64,000 nucleotides of DNA from Streptomyces koelreuteriae (GCF_018604545.1 NZ_CP075896.1:5146001-5210000); one strand, 5' to 3'. Shown: positions 1 through 9,014, counted from the stretch's first letter. A program made the numbers and translations. Notes: generated by a model not told the origin, from the letters alone.

Positions 1-116
1 CCGGTCCGTACGGGACGCAGCCCCCTGCCGCGCCGTATCCGCCGCAGCAGCAGCCCGGCCCCTACGCGCCGCAGCAGCCGCCGCAGAATCCCCACTGGCA
101 GCACCCGCAGCGCTGA
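1..116 (+). CDS. C-terminal tail of a Pro/Gln-rich protein (partial)
   Basis: The window opens inside a gene. The frame beginning at base 3 reads a low-complexity Pro/Gln/Tyr-rich tail (motifs such as PYPPQQQPGPYAPQQPPQ) and stops at TGA 114-116. Only the last 37 residues are visible, so no function can be assigned. Tails of this kind are common on actinobacterial membrane or secreted proteins, for example DUF4190- or RDD-type proteins with disordered ends. The composition is the only clue. Confidence 0.6.
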   Translation, partial: GPYGTQPPAAPYPPQQQPGPYAPQQPPQNPHWQHPQR

Positions 117-169
117 CACAATGGCGTCGAACCTCTCATCCCGCCCGGGCCCGGGGTGAGAGCAAAGTT

Positions 170-189
170 CCACCGAGGTCACTCGGTGG
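170..189. promoter_or_regulatory. 8-bp inverted repeat before narK
   Basis: CCACCGAG (170-177), a 4-nt GTCA loop and CTCGGTGG (182-189) form a perfect hairpin between the upstream gene's stop and narK. There is no T-tract. It could be the terminator of the upstream gene or an operator in the narK leader. Confidence 0.3.
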
Positions 190-270
190 CACAGTCACGA
201 AACGCGTTCTCCCTACCTTCGGATTCAGCCACTCGTAGTACGACCGAGTCCCGGAGCAAGTGGAGGCGTC

Positions 271-1656
271 ATGACAGGCCCTGGCACGGCACCCGCACCC
301 CCGAGCAGGGGCGGACGCTGGATCCGGCACTGGGATCCGGAGAACGAGACCTTCTGGAAGGAAACCGGGGAGAAGGTCGCCCGCCGCAACCTCTACTTCT
401 CCGTGCTGTCCGAGCACATCGGCTTCTCCATCTGGACCCTGTGGTCCGTGATGGTGCTCTTCATGGGCCCGGAGTACGGCCTGACCCCCGCCGACAAATT
501 CATGCTGACCTCGATGGTCACGCTGGTCGGCGCGGTCGTCCGGGTCCCCTACACCTTCGCCGTCGCGATCTTCGGCGGCCGGAACTGGACGATCATCTCC
601 GCCGGCCTCCTGCTGGTCCCGACCGTCGCCGCGTTCACCGTGATGGAGCCGGGCACCTCCTTCTCCACCTTCCTGCTGGTCGGACTGCTCGCCGGTATCG
701 GCGGCGGCAACTTCGCCTCCTCCATGACCAACATCAACGCCTTCTTCCCGCTGCGGAAGAAGGGCTGGGCCCTCGGCCTGAACGCGGGCGGCGGCAACAT
801 CGGGGTCCCCGTGGCGCAGCTGGTCGCGCTGGCGATCATCGGTGCCGGTGGCGGCCCGCGCGTGCTGCTGGGGATCTACATCCCGCTGATCGTCGTGGCC
901 GCCGTCATGGCCGCGCTGTTCATGGACAACCTGGAGAACGTCAAGAACGACACCGGCGCCGCCAAGGACGCCGCGCGGGACGCCCACACGTGGATCATGT
1001 CCGTCCTCTACATCGGCACCTTCGGCTCCTTCATCGGCTACAGCTTCGCCTTCGGCCAGGTCCTGACAAGCCAGTTCGGCCGTACGCCGCTCCAGGCCGC
1101 GTACGTCACCTTCCTCGGCCCGCTGCTCGGCTCCCTGATCCGGCCCGTCGGCGGCTGGCTCGCCGACCGGTACGGCGGCGCGAAGATCAGCCTGTGGAAC
1201 TACGTCGCCATGGGTGTCGCGACGGCGGTCCTGATCGGTGCCTCCATGGAGAAGTCGCTGGCACTGTTCACCGGGGCGTTCGTGGTGCTGTTCGTCCTCA
1301 GCGGGCTCGGCAACGGCTCCACGTTCAAGATGATCCCGGGCATCTTCCAGAACAAGGCCCTGGCCAAGGGGCTGCGGGGTGAGGAGGCCGCGGCGTACGG
1401 GCGCAGGCTCTCCGGCGCCTCCATGGGACTCATCGGCGCGGTGGGCGCGCTCGGCGGTGTCGGCATCAACCTCGCCTTCCGCCAGTCCTTCCTCTCCTAC
1501 GGCTCCGGGACCGGCGCGTTCGTCGCCTTCCTCGGCTTCTACGCGGTCTGCTTCGGAATCACCTGGGCCGTATACCTTCGGGGTACGGCACCGCGGGTAC
1601 CCGCCACGACGACAGCCTCGGAGGCGAAGCCGCAGCTCAACTACGCCAAGGTGTGA
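271..1656 (+). CDS. narK: NarK-type nitrate/nitrite transporter (MFS)
   Basis: A 461-residue major facilitator protein of the nitrate/nitrite porter family, predicted to move nitrate in and/or nitrite out across the cytoplasmic membrane. About 12 hydrophobic segments run from residue ~45 to the end. The glycine-rich signature of the NarK family (GIGGGNFASSMTNINAFFP, then LGLNAGGGNIGVP) is present near residues 145-180, and a second nitrate-signature-like stretch (GLGNGSTFKMIP) lies near 350. Length fits single-domain NarK/NasA transporters. ATG 271 has GGAGG about 6 nt upstream. The next gene encodes a uroporphyrinogen-III synthase-like protein, which fits nitrite assimilation needing siroheme. 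Confidence 0.9.
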   Translation: MTGPGTAPAPPSRGGRWIRHWDPENETFWKETGEKVARRNLYFSVLSEHIGFSIWTLWSVMVLFMGPEYGLTPADKFMLTSMVTLVGAVVRVPYTFAVAIFGGRNWTIISAGLLLVPTVAAFTVMEPGTSFSTFLLVGLLAGIGGGNFASSMTNINAFFPLRKKGWALGLNAGGGNIGVPVAQLVALAIIGAGGGPRVLLGIYIPLIVVAAVMAALFMDNLENVKNDTGAAKDAARDAHTWIMSVLYIGTFGSFIGYSFAFGQVLTSQFGRTPLQAAYVTFLGPLLGSLIRPVGGWLADRYGGAKISLWNYVAMGVATAVLIGASMEKSLALFTGAFVVLFVLSGLGNGSTFKMIPGIFQNKALAKGLRGEEAAAYGRRLSGASMGLIGAVGALGGVGINLAFRQSFLSYGSGTGAFVAFLGFYAVCFGITWAVYLRGTAPRVPATTTASEAKPQLNYAKV

Positions 1657-1683
1657 AGTAACACCGCGGACATCAAGCCGAAC

Positions 1684-1713
1684 CGAGCCTGTCACGAGCC
1701 GTTGACAGGCTCG
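1684..1713. promoter_or_regulatory. 11-bp perfect inverted repeat (operator or attenuator/terminator)
   Basis: CGAGCCTGTCA (1684-1694) and TGACAGGCTCG (1703-1713) are perfect inverted repeats around an 8-nt spacer in the 101-bp gap between narK and the hemD-like gene. The right arm contains TTGACA-like sequence (1702-1707). There is no T-tract. This suggests an operator overlapping a promoter for the downstream winged-helix gene, or a factor-dependent terminator. Confidence 0.4.
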
Positions 1714-1757
1714 ATCGGCATACACGTACGCCGAACCCATGGAGTACGACGACTCGA

Positions 1758-2924
1758 ATGCGGGACGAGAGCATGCACGAGGAACAACAGCGACCGGAAC
1801 ACGGCCCACTGGCGGGATTCACCGTGGGCGTCACGGCCGCGCGCCGGGCCGAGGAGCTGGGCACGCTGCTCCAGCGGCGCGGCGCCACCGTCCTGCATGC
1901 CCCCGCCCTGCGGATCGTGCCGCTCGCCGACGACAGCGAGCTGCTGGCCGCGACGAAGGAGATCATCCACCAGGTGCCGGACATCGTCGTGGCGACGACC
2001 GCGATCGGGTTCCGGGGCTGGGTCGAGGCCGCGGACGGCTGGGGTCTGGGCGAGGATCTGCTGGCGCGGCTGGGCGGCGTACGGATCATGGCGCGCGGGC
2101 CCAAGGTCAAGGGCGCGGTGCGGGCCGCCGGGCTGACGGAGGAGTGGTCGCCGTCGTCGGAGTCCATGGCGGAGGTGCTCGACCGGCTGCTGGAGGAAGG
2201 CGTCGACGGGCTGCGGATCGCGATCCAGCTGCACGGGGAGCCGTTGCCCGGGTTCGTGGAGTCGCTGCGGGCCGGTGGTGCCGAGGTCGTCGGGGTGCCC
2301 GTCTACCGGTGGATGCCGCCGGAGGACATCGGGCCGGTCGACCGTCTCCTGGACGCGACGGTGTCCCGCGGCGTCGACGCGCTGACCTTCACCAGCGCGC
2401 CCGCCGCGGCGTCCCTGCTCTCCCGGGCGGAGGAACGCGGACTGCTCCCCGAGGTGCTGGCGGCACTCGGCCACGACGTCCTGCCGGCCTGTGTCGGACC
2501 GGTCACCGCGCTGCCGCTGCAGGGCCACGGCATCGACACGGTCCAGCCCGAGCGCTTCCGGCTCGGCCCGCTCGTCCAGCTCCTCTGCCAGGAGCTGCCC
2601 GGGCGGGCGCGCTCGCTGCCGATCGCCGGGCACCGGGTGGAGATCCGCGGCCACGCCGTCCTGGTCGACGGCGACCTCAAGCCCGTCCCGCCCGCCGGCA
2701 TGGCCCTCCTGCGCGCCCTCTCCCGCCGCCCCGGCTGGGTCGTAGCCCGCGCCGACCTCCTGCGCGCCCTGCCCGGCGCCGGCCGCGACGAACACGCCGT
2801 CGAAACCGCCATGGCCCGCCTCCGCACCGCCCTCGGCGCCCCCAAACTGATCCAGACGGTGGTCAAACGCGGCTACCGCCTGGCCCTGGACCCGGCAGCG
2901 GAAACGAAGTACGCGGACGCGTGA
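1758..2924 (+). CDS. Uroporphyrinogen-III synthase with C-terminal winged-helix domain
   Basis: 388 residues in two parts. Residues ~15-265 match the HemD fold (two alternating halves; TLLQRRGATVLHAPALRIVP near the start, DALTFTSAPAAASLL near 205). Residues ~285-385 look like an OmpR-type winged helix (LVDGDLKPVPPAGMALLRAL, then HAVETAMARLRTAL and VVKRGYRL). HemD closes hydroxymethylbilane to uroporphyrinogen III. The fused DNA-binding domain suggests a regulator derived from that enzyme, and fusions of this layout are widespread in actinobacteria beside nitrate/nitrite genes. The start is uncertain: ATG 1758 or ATG 1773. Whether the enzyme half is still catalytic cannot be told here. Confidence 0.8.
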   Translation: MRDESMHEEQQRPEHGPLAGFTVGVTAARRAEELGTLLQRRGATVLHAPALRIVPLADDSELLAATKEIIHQVPDIVVATTAIGFRGWVEAADGWGLGEDLLARLGGVRIMARGPKVKGAVRAAGLTEEWSPSSESMAEVLDRLLEEGVDGLRIAIQLHGEPLPGFVESLRAGGAEVVGVPVYRWMPPEDIGPVDRLLDATVSRGVDALTFTSAPAAASLLSRAEERGLLPEVLAALGHDVLPACVGPVTALPLQGHGIDTVQPERFRLGPLVQLLCQELPGRARSLPIAGHRVEIRGHAVLVDGDLKPVPPAGMALLRALSRRPGWVVARADLLRALPGAGRDEHAVETAMARLRTALGAPKLIQTVVKRGYRLALDPAAETKYADA

Positions 2925-4099
2925 CGCTCCGCAGGGGTCGAGCGGCACACCGCGACTACGCACGCGGCGTGCTCAACCCGACGCCTGCCGCAGCACCGCG
3001 CCACGCGGCGGCCCGACGGGAAGCCTCGACGACATCGACGGCGGTCCCCCCGGGGCGCGACCGCCAACACCCCTGGCCTCCGCCCGGCTCGGGCGGGGGG
3101 CGACGGCCTACGGTCCCCCGGCTGGTCCTCGCGGGGTGACACCGATGCCCCGGGAGGCGAACTGCTGGCGGTCCTCCCCTGGGCGACCGCCGACACCCCG
3201 GCCCGCCCGGATCCGGCGGGCAGCCGGGGGCGACGACTGACGATCCCCTCCCGCGATGTCGAGGACGGCGGTCCCTCTCCGTTGTCGTCGGCGGCGACAG
3301 CCGCCTGCGCCCAGCCCGGGCGGGCGCTCACGCGGATGAGCTGCGCCGCGACTGGGCCGAGGGCATCGCGGGCTGGGCCTAGGCCAACAGTCCGGGCCGA
3401 GGGGCGCCGGTGTGCGGAGCTGTGCTGTCGCTCGGCCCACAGTCCGCTGCGGGCCCTCGGCGGCAGCGCCTCGTGGATCGCGCACCGGCGGCTCAGCGGG
3501 TACGCCGACCAGCGGCAGCACCTTCAACGAGGAACACGGCAGGCGAGCTCGCCCTCGAAAAGCGCCGGTGTCGGTGGCGAAGGCCAGGGCCGGGTCCCGG
3601 GATCCGCCGCTGTGCGGGGCTCAGCTCCGGGCGGTCGGCGGCGAAGCGTCGCGTGGCCGGGCTGGAGGCACCGGCGGACGTGGCCGCTCCGCGAGCCCTC
3701 GCCGAGGCCCTGTCATACGAAACCCTGTCGGATGGCCGTGTCGCGGCCGGACCCAGACACCCGCCGACAAGGCCTCTCCGCGACACCGGCCGACGAAGCC
3801 GCTCCGCGAGCCTCCCCAGCGGCACCAACGTCCGAGGCCCTGTCGCGGCCGGCCCCGAACACCGCCCGACGAGGCCTCTTCGAGAGCCGCCCCGGAACGC
3901 CCCGTCGCCCGCCCCCGACACCGCCCCCTGGCCGGAACCCCCACCCCCGTCGGCCGGTCATCGGTGTCAGCCCCGTGTCGAGGGGTTTCCGGCGGGGGAG
4001 TGGGCAGGCACTGTATGAGGGAACGGTTTCCCAGCCCTCTCACTGGCATCTCACCGGCCCTCTCGCGACCGGGGTGAACCCCTAGGCGGTGACAGGCAC
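2925..4099. other. 1.17-kb region without a supported gene; imperfect direct repeats
   Basis: The region is very GC-rich and open in several frames, but no frame yields a recognisable domain or a good ribosome binding site. It holds degenerate direct repeats. GCCGCTCCGCGAGCC occurs at 3683-3697 and 3798-3812, GAGGCCCTGTC at 3704-3714 and 3834-3844, and TGTCGCGGCCGG at 3739-3750 and 3841-3852. The changing offset between copies (102-130 bp) indicates an old, indel-ridden duplication. A decayed gene or rapidly diverging spacer is likely. Confidence 0.5.
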
Positions 4100-4693
4100 A
4101 TGGCACTGGGTACGGCCACGGCCCCGTACGAGCTGCGGTTCGATGCCGGGCGGATCTGCCTGGATCTGCTCTCCACCACGCATCCGGAGGAGCGGCTCGA
4201 CTCCGTGGACGTGCTGCGCGCCTGGATCACCGGCTCCGGTCTCGTCCCGGCGGACACCGCTCTGGCCCACGCCGACTCCGGCTGGCTCGCGGCCTTCCGT
4301 GAACTGCGCGACCAGGTCGGGAGGTTGGTCCGCGGCTGGTCGGCGCCCCGGGCCCGGGCGTACGACTTCGCGCTCGCGCGCGTCAACGATCTGGCCACTT
4401 TCGCACCGCCCGCCCCACGGGCCGTTCGCGACGGAGACGGTGAACTCATACGGCAGTTGGACGACCCGCCCGACTGCGCCGCCCTGCTCGCGGCCGTCGC
4501 CCGGGACGCCGTCGACCTGCTCACCGACCCCGTCGCCCGCGCGGCGCTGCGCCAGTGCGAAGGGGACAACTGCCCCATCGTGTACCTCGACACCTCCCGG
4601 GGACGCAGGAGGCGTTGGTGCTCCAGTGAGGTTTGCGGGAACCGCGAACGGGTCGCCCGGCATCGCCGTCGCGCCGCACTCGCACGGGCTTAA
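4100..4693 (+). CDS. CGNR zinc-finger protein (ABATE-domain family)
   Basis: 197 residues. The N-terminal part (FDAGRICLDLLSTTHPEERL, 14-33) matches the ABATE stress-induced regulator domain. The C-terminus carries a treble-clef-like CGNR zinc finger with cysteines in CEGDNC and WCSSEVCGNRERVARHRRR. Family members are predicted transcriptional regulators, with DNA binding by the basic finger. The start at ATG 4100 has only a weak GGTGA-type site. A 320-bp gap separates it from the ECF sigma gene, so it is probably a single-gene unit. Confidence 0.8.
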   Translation: MALGTATAPYELRFDAGRICLDLLSTTHPEERLDSVDVLRAWITGSGLVPADTALAHADSGWLAAFRELRDQVGRLVRGWSAPRARAYDFALARVNDLATFAPPAPRAVRDGDGELIRQLDDPPDCAALLAAVARDAVDLLTDPVARAALRQCEGDNCPIVYLDTSRGRRRRWCSSEVCGNRERVARHRRRAALARA

Positions 4694-5012
4694 ATCCCTT
4701 TTGCCCATCACGGCACCGCCGTTGCGTGGCAACTGCAACCAATTCCCTTGTCCTAAATGACACTTCTGCGAACGCGCTGTCGAAGTGATTTCGATTACAT
4801 ACCGTTTACCTACGCCACCGTAGGGAAGCCCTGAGTTGATCTTGCTCATGTGGCGGAAATGTGAAGATCGCGGGGTGGGAATGTGACCCCATGTCCAGCT
4901 CGTCACGTCATCTCGAAGAAATCTGTCGCCTCTCGTTGAACGCCCAACCGCTCGCTTGCGTACGGCATGTGGAGCGACCGACTGGGGGAACCCCCGGACA
5001 CCGGAGGTGGGC
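4694..5012. promoter_or_regulatory. Intergenic region before the ECF sigma gene
   Basis: About 320 bp, less GC-rich than its surroundings at 4770-4810. It contains a hairpin CCTACG-CCAC-CGTAGG (4809-4824). The sigma gene promoter should lie here. I could not identify a confident -35/-10 pair. Confidence 0.3.
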
Positions 5013-5588
5013 GTGCGCAAGGATTCCGTCGTGGCCAATGAACGTGCACCGAGGGCCCGACATCGCATGTCCCAGCCCTCGGAACCCGACGAGGAGCTGA
5101 TGCGTGCTCTGTACAGAGAACACGCCGGTCCCCTGCTGGCTTACGTCCTGCGACTGGTCGCCGGAGACCGGCAGCGCGCCGAGGACGTCGTGCAGGAGAC
5201 GCTCATCCGTGCCTGGAAGAACGCCGGTCAGCTCAATCGGGCGACCGGATCGGTACGCCCCTGGCTGGTGACGGTCGCCCGGCGCATCGTCATCGACGGC
5301 CACCGCAGCCGGCAGGCCCGGCCGCAGGAGGTCGACCCGTCGCCGCTGGAGGTCATCCCCGCGGAGGACGAGATCGACAAGGCGCTGTGGCTGATGACTC
5401 TGTCGGACGCACTCGACGACCTGACCCCCGCCCACCGGGAGGTGCTCGTCGAGACGTACTTCAAGGGGCGTACCGTCAATGAGGCGGCCGAGACCCTGGG
5501 CATACCCAGCGGCACCGTCCGCTCCAGGGTGTTCTACGCCCTGCGTTCGATGAAGCTGGCACTGGAGGAGCGGGGGGTGACGGCGTGA
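5013..5588 (+). CDS. ECF-family RNA polymerase sigma factor
   Basis: A sigma-70 family group 4 factor. Region 2 spans roughly residues 30-95 (LMRALYREHAGPLLAYVLRL, QRAEDVVQETLIRAW) and region 4 roughly 120-180 (LTPAHREVLVETYFKGRTV, GIPSGTVRSRVFYALRSM). GTG 5013 is preferred because GGAGG lies 6 nt before it, giving 191 residues; the frame stays open upstream to TTG 4956. The stop TGA overlaps the start of the zinc-binding anti-sigma gene, so the two are translationally coupled. This is the classic sigma/anti-sigma layout, and autoregulation is likely. It recalls SigL-type pairs but I do not assign a symbol. Confidence 0.88.
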   Translation: MRKDSVVANERAPRARHRMSQPSEPDEELMRALYREHAGPLLAYVLRLVAGDRQRAEDVVQETLIRAWKNAGQLNRATGSVRPWLVTVARRIVIDGHRSRQARPQEVDPSPLEVIPAEDEIDKALWLMTLSDALDDLTPAHREVLVETYFKGRTVNEAAETLGIPSGTVRSRVFYALRSMKLALEERGVTA

Positions 5589-6415
5589 TGAGTGTTTACG
5601 GGGGTAACCAAGGGTTCGGTACGGGAGGCATGGGTATGTCAGGACCCATGCAGGAATCCCCGGTGCCGAACGAGCACGAGACCGTCGGCGCCTACGCCCT
5701 CGGCATCCTCGACGACGCCGAAGCAACCGCTTTCGAAGCCCACCTCGCGGGCTGCGAATGGTGCGCCCAGCAGCTCGACGAGCTGGCCGGCATGGAGCCG
5801 ATGCTCGCCGCCCTCGCCGACCTGCCCGGCTCCGGCACACCCGCGATCGGCGAGTCGCTGTCCGCGAAGCCCCGGCCGCGCCTGGTGGAGAAGCTCGTCG
5901 ACGAGGTCGCCGAGCGCCGCGCCCAGAAGCGCCGCCGCAGCTTCTACATGGTGGCCGCGTCCGCCGCGCTGATCGCCGGCGGTCCCTTCGTCGCGGTCGC
6001 GACGAACGGCGGCGGCGACAGCTCCGGCGCGGAGAACCGCCCGCTCTCCGCGAGCCCGGCCAAGGAAGCCTTCAACGGCATCTCCGACAAGATCACGGCC
6101 ACCGACCCGACCACCAAGGTCACCGCGACGGTCGCCCTCCAGAAGAAGGACTGGGGCACCGGCATGGTCCTGGAGGCGAAGAACCTCAAGGGCCCGCTGA
6201 AGTGCGCCCTCGTCGCGGTCGGGAAGAACGGCGAGCGCGAGACGCTCTCCTCCTGGTCCGTCCCGAACTGGGGCTACGGCATCCCGGACGCCACGACCGA
6301 GAAGGCCAAGGAGCCGCTGTACGTCCAGGGCGGCGCCGCCTTCCAGCCCAACGAGATCGACCACTTCGAGATCGTGACCTTCGACGGCAAGCGCCTGGTC
6401 GAGGTCGACGCGTAG
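5585..6415 (+). CDS. Membrane-anchored zf-HC2 anti-sigma factor
   Basis: 276 residues. The cytoplasmic N-terminal anti-sigma domain holds the zinc motif H53-x3-C57-x2-C60 (AHLAGCEWC). One transmembrane helix lies around 120-138 after a basic stretch (RRAQKRRRS). The extracytoplasmic C-terminal domain (~140-276) is probably the sensor part. GTG 5585 or ATG 5588 overlaps the sigma gene's stop (GTGATG/TGA), so synthesis is coupled. It should sequester the upstream ECF sigma factor at the membrane until a signal releases it. Confidence 0.87.
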   Translation: MMSVYGGNQGFGTGGMGMSGPMQESPVPNEHETVGAYALGILDDAEATAFEAHLAGCEWCAQQLDELAGMEPMLAALADLPGSGTPAIGESLSAKPRPRLVEKLVDEVAERRAQKRRRSFYMVAASAALIAGGPFVAVATNGGGDSSGAENRPLSASPAKEAFNGISDKITATDPTTKVTATVALQKKDWGTGMVLEAKNLKGPLKCALVAVGKNGERETLSSWSVPNWGYGIPDATTEKAKEPLYVQGGAAFQPNEIDHFEIVTFDGKRLVEVDA

Positions 6416-6475
6416 CCTTTCGGGGTCCCCTTCGCGTACGGTAGACGGCTGCCATGCACGTCAGAAGGGGGCCCG

Positions 6476-8764
6476 GTGGCCGCTCAGGCTCAACAGGAAA
6501 CCGCGCTCGAAGACTCCCTGAGAGACCGCGAGATCAGCGTCGAACAGGAACACCTCGACCGGGTGTACCGACGCCTCGAGGAGAAGATCCACGAGGCCGA
6601 GTTCCTCATGAACGACGCGGCCCAGCGCGGCCAGGTCGGCACGCCCGGCGCACTCGCCGAACGGGACGCGCAGGTCTTCCGGGCGGGCGTCCACCTCAAC
6701 CGGCTCAACAACGAGTTCGAGGACTTCCTCTTCGGCCGTATCGACCTGCTGACCGGCAAGGACGGCAAGAAGGGCCCCGACGGCGCGTACACAGCGGTGG
6801 AGCCCGCCGAGGGCGCCGTTCGCGCGGACGACACCGCCGACATCGCCGAGACCCTGCACATCGGCCGCATCGGCGTCCTCGACCAGGACTACGCCCCGCT
6901 GGTCATCGACTGGCGGGCCCCGGCCGCCGCCCCCTTCTACCGCTCCACCCCCGTCGACCCCGGCCGGGTCGTCCGCCGCCGTGTGATCCGCTCCAAGGGC
7001 CGCAAGGTGCTCGGCGTCGAGGACGACCTGATGCGCCCCGAGCTGACGGCCTTCCTCGACGGCGACGAACTGCCCGTCATCGGAGACGGCGCCCTGATGG
7101 CCGCGCTCGGCCAGGCCCGCAGCCACACCATGCGCGACATCGTCGCCTCCATCCAGGCCGAACAGGACCTGGTCATCCGCGCCCCCGCCGCCTCCGTGAC
7201 CTATGTCGAAGGCGGCCCCGGCACCGGCAAGACCGCCGTGGCCCTGCACCGCGCGGCCTACCTCCTCTACCAGGACCGGCGCCGGTACGCGGGCGGCATC
7301 CTGATCGTCTCCCCGACCCCGCTGCTCGTCGCCTACACCGAGGGCGTGCTGCCCTCCCTCGGCGAGGAGGGCCAGGTCGCCATCCGCGCCATCGGTTCCC
7401 TCGTCGACGGCAGCGAGGCCACGCTCTACGACGCCCCGTCCGTGGCCCGCGCCAAGGGCTCCTACCGCATGCTCAAGGTGCTGCGGAAGGCCGCCCGCGG
7501 TGCCCTGGAGCTCAACGACACGCCGACCCGCCTGCGCGTGGTCGCCTTCGGCCGCCGACTTGAGCTGGAGGACCGGGAACTGCAGGGCATCCGCCGCGCC
7601 GCCCTCGGCGGCACCGCCCCCGTCAACCTGCTGCGCCCGCGCGCCCGCAAGCTGCTCCTGGACGCCCTGTGGGAGCAGTCCGGCTCGGCCAACCGGCACA
7701 GCGATCCGGAGCTGGCCGCCGAGCTGCGCTCCTCCTTCGACGAGGACATCACCTCCGAGGACGCCTTCATCGCCTTCCTCGACGCCTGGTGGCCGGAGCT
7801 GACCCCGGCTGCCGTCCTGGACGCCATGAGCGACGAGCGGCGCCTCGGCCGCTGGGCCCGGCGGATCCTCAACCCCGGGGAGGTCCGCAAGGTCGCCCGC
7901 TCCCTCAAGCGCGACGGCCGCTCCGTGCACGACATCGCCCTGCTCGACGAGCTCCAGGCCGTCCTCGGCGCCCCCGCCCGCCCCCGGAAGAAGCGCGAGC
8001 TCGACCCGCTGGACCAGCTCACCGGCCTGGAGGAGCTGATGCCGGTGCGCGAGGAGTCCCAGCGCGAGCGGGCCGAGCGACTCGCCCAGGAACGCACCGA
8101 GTACGCGCACGTCATCGTCGACGAGGCGCAGGACCTCACCCCCATGCAGTGGCGCATGGTCGGCCGCCGCGGCCGGCACGCCACCTGGACGGTCGTCGGC
8201 GACCCGGCCCAGTCCTCCTGGTCCGACCCGGACGAGGCCGCCGAGGCCCGCGACGAGGCCCTCGGCACCCGCCCGCGCCGACGCTTCGAACTCACCGTGA
8301 ACTACCGCAACCCGGCCGAGATCGCCGAGCTGGCCTCGAAGGTGCTGGCGCTGGCCATGCCCGGCTCCGAGTCCCCGAGAGCGGTCCGCTCCACCGGCGT
8401 CGAACCCCGCTTCACGGTCGTCGAGGACAGCCTCGGCGAAACCGTCCGCGAGGAGGCGGCCCGGCTGCTGGAGCGCGTCGACGGCACGGTCGGCGTGGTC
8501 GTCGCCATGCAGCGCCGCGCGGAGGCCCGGCGCTGGCTCGCCGGGCTCGGCGACCGGGTGGTGGCCCTCGGCAGCCTGGAGGCCAAGGGCCTGGAGTACG
8601 ACGCGACGATCGTGGTCTCCCCGGCGGAGATCGCCGACGAGTCCCCGGCCGGACTGCGTGTGCTCTACGTCGCGCTGACCCGGGCCACCCAGCAGCTCAC
8701 GGTCGTCTCGGCGGAGCGGGACGAGCCCGACGCGGCGGGAGTTCCGGACCTGCTGAGGGACTGA
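6476..8764 (+). CDS. helD: HelD-like UvrD/Rep superfamily helicase (RNA polymerase recycling ATPase)
   Basis: 762 residues. An N-terminal coiled-coil arm (~10-90) precedes a split superfamily-1 helicase core. Walker A GGPGTGKT lies at 246-253, Walker B IVDEAQDLTPMQW near 546-558, and the Q/IV-VI motifs (VGDPAQSSW, ELTVNYRNP, VYVALTRAT-like LYVALTRAT) toward the end. In actinobacteria, proteins of this layout bind core RNA polymerase and eject DNA/RNA from stalled complexes. Start GTG 6476 follows AAGGGGG. A structured RNA gene follows directly. The strong terminator at 8979-9014 could serve both. Confidence 0.85.
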   Translation: MAAQAQQETALEDSLRDREISVEQEHLDRVYRRLEEKIHEAEFLMNDAAQRGQVGTPGALAERDAQVFRAGVHLNRLNNEFEDFLFGRIDLLTGKDGKKGPDGAYTAVEPAEGAVRADDTADIAETLHIGRIGVLDQDYAPLVIDWRAPAAAPFYRSTPVDPGRVVRRRVIRSKGRKVLGVEDDLMRPELTAFLDGDELPVIGDGALMAALGQARSHTMRDIVASIQAEQDLVIRAPAASVTYVEGGPGTGKTAVALHRAAYLLYQDRRRYAGGILIVSPTPLLVAYTEGVLPSLGEEGQVAIRAIGSLVDGSEATLYDAPSVARAKGSYRMLKVLRKAARGALELNDTPTRLRVVAFGRRLELEDRELQGIRRAALGGTAPVNLLRPRARKLLLDALWEQSGSANRHSDPELAAELRSSFDEDITSEDAFIAFLDAWWPELTPAAVLDAMSDERRLGRWARRILNPGEVRKVARSLKRDGRSVHDIALLDELQAVLGAPARPRKKRELDPLDQLTGLEELMPVREESQRERAERLAQERTEYAHVIVDEAQDLTPMQWRMVGRRGRHATWTVVGDPAQSSWSDPDEAAEARDEALGTRPRRRFELTVNYRNPAEIAELASKVLALAMPGSESPRAVRSTGVEPRFTVVEDSLGETVREEAARLLERVDGTVGVVVAMQRRAEARRWLAGLGDRVVALGSLEAKGLEYDATIVVSPAEIADESPAGLRVLYVALTRATQQLTVVSAERDEPDAAGVPDLLRD

Positions 8765-8853
8765 TCCCGGCCGTCCGACGGACCGCGGCCCGATACCCAC
8801 TTGCCGGCGAAATGAACTCCCGGTACGGGAATGGCCTTACGGGATCTGTTTGT

Positions 8854-8859
8854 TAGCCT
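8854..8859 (+). promoter_or_regulatory. Putative -10 of the intergenic small RNA
   Basis: TAGCCT matches the actinobacterial TAnnnT -10 pattern and sits 5-7 nt before the first base of the closing stem of the predicted RNA. ATGGCC 17 nt upstream (8831-8836) is a weak -35. Confidence 0.4.
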
Positions 8860-8864
8860 GGATG

Positions 8865-9014
8865 TGGCACCGGCTCGATCCAAGCCCCCGGGCCCAACCT
8901 TCGTCGCTACGAGCGACCACTTGCCGCGAGGCGAGCATGGCGGGTCGGTGCCACTTAATCTTTTCAGGGGACTTGCGCAGAGACCCACGTCCGACGTGAC
9001 GTGGGTCTCTTTTT
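8865..9014 (+). ncRNA. Probable structured small RNA ending in an intrinsic terminator
   Basis: A compact fold is visible in the helD-malic enzyme gap. A 9-bp closing stem GTGGCACCG (8864-8872) / CGGTGCCAC (8946-8954) encloses two hairpins. One is GTCGCT-ACG-AGCGAC (8903-8917). The other is CTTGCC with a GCGA tetraloop and GGCGAG (8920-8935, one wobble pair). A single-stranded ATCTTTTC stretch follows, then a 12-bp terminator with a U-run (8979-9014). A -10-like TAGCCT lies just upstream and no open frame is convincing. This is inferred from sequence only. A 3'-UTR element of helD is the alternative. Confidence 0.6.
8979..9014 (+). terminator. Strong intrinsic terminator
   Basis: AGAGACCCACGT (8979-8990), an 8-nt loop, ACGTGGGTCTCT (8999-9010) and a T-rich tail form one of the few canonical Rho-independent terminators in this window. 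Confidence 0.9.

Noticed and set aside
3282..4085. Plus-strand open frame of 267 codons
   Set aside because: Arg/Pro/Ala-rich, no ribosome site and no recognisable domain; overlaps decayed repeats.
6461..8800. Long open frame antisense to the helD-like gene (and a similar one at 28714-31863)
   Set aside because: Caused by GC-biased codon use of the real gene; composition is repetitive Gly/Ala/Arg with no domain.
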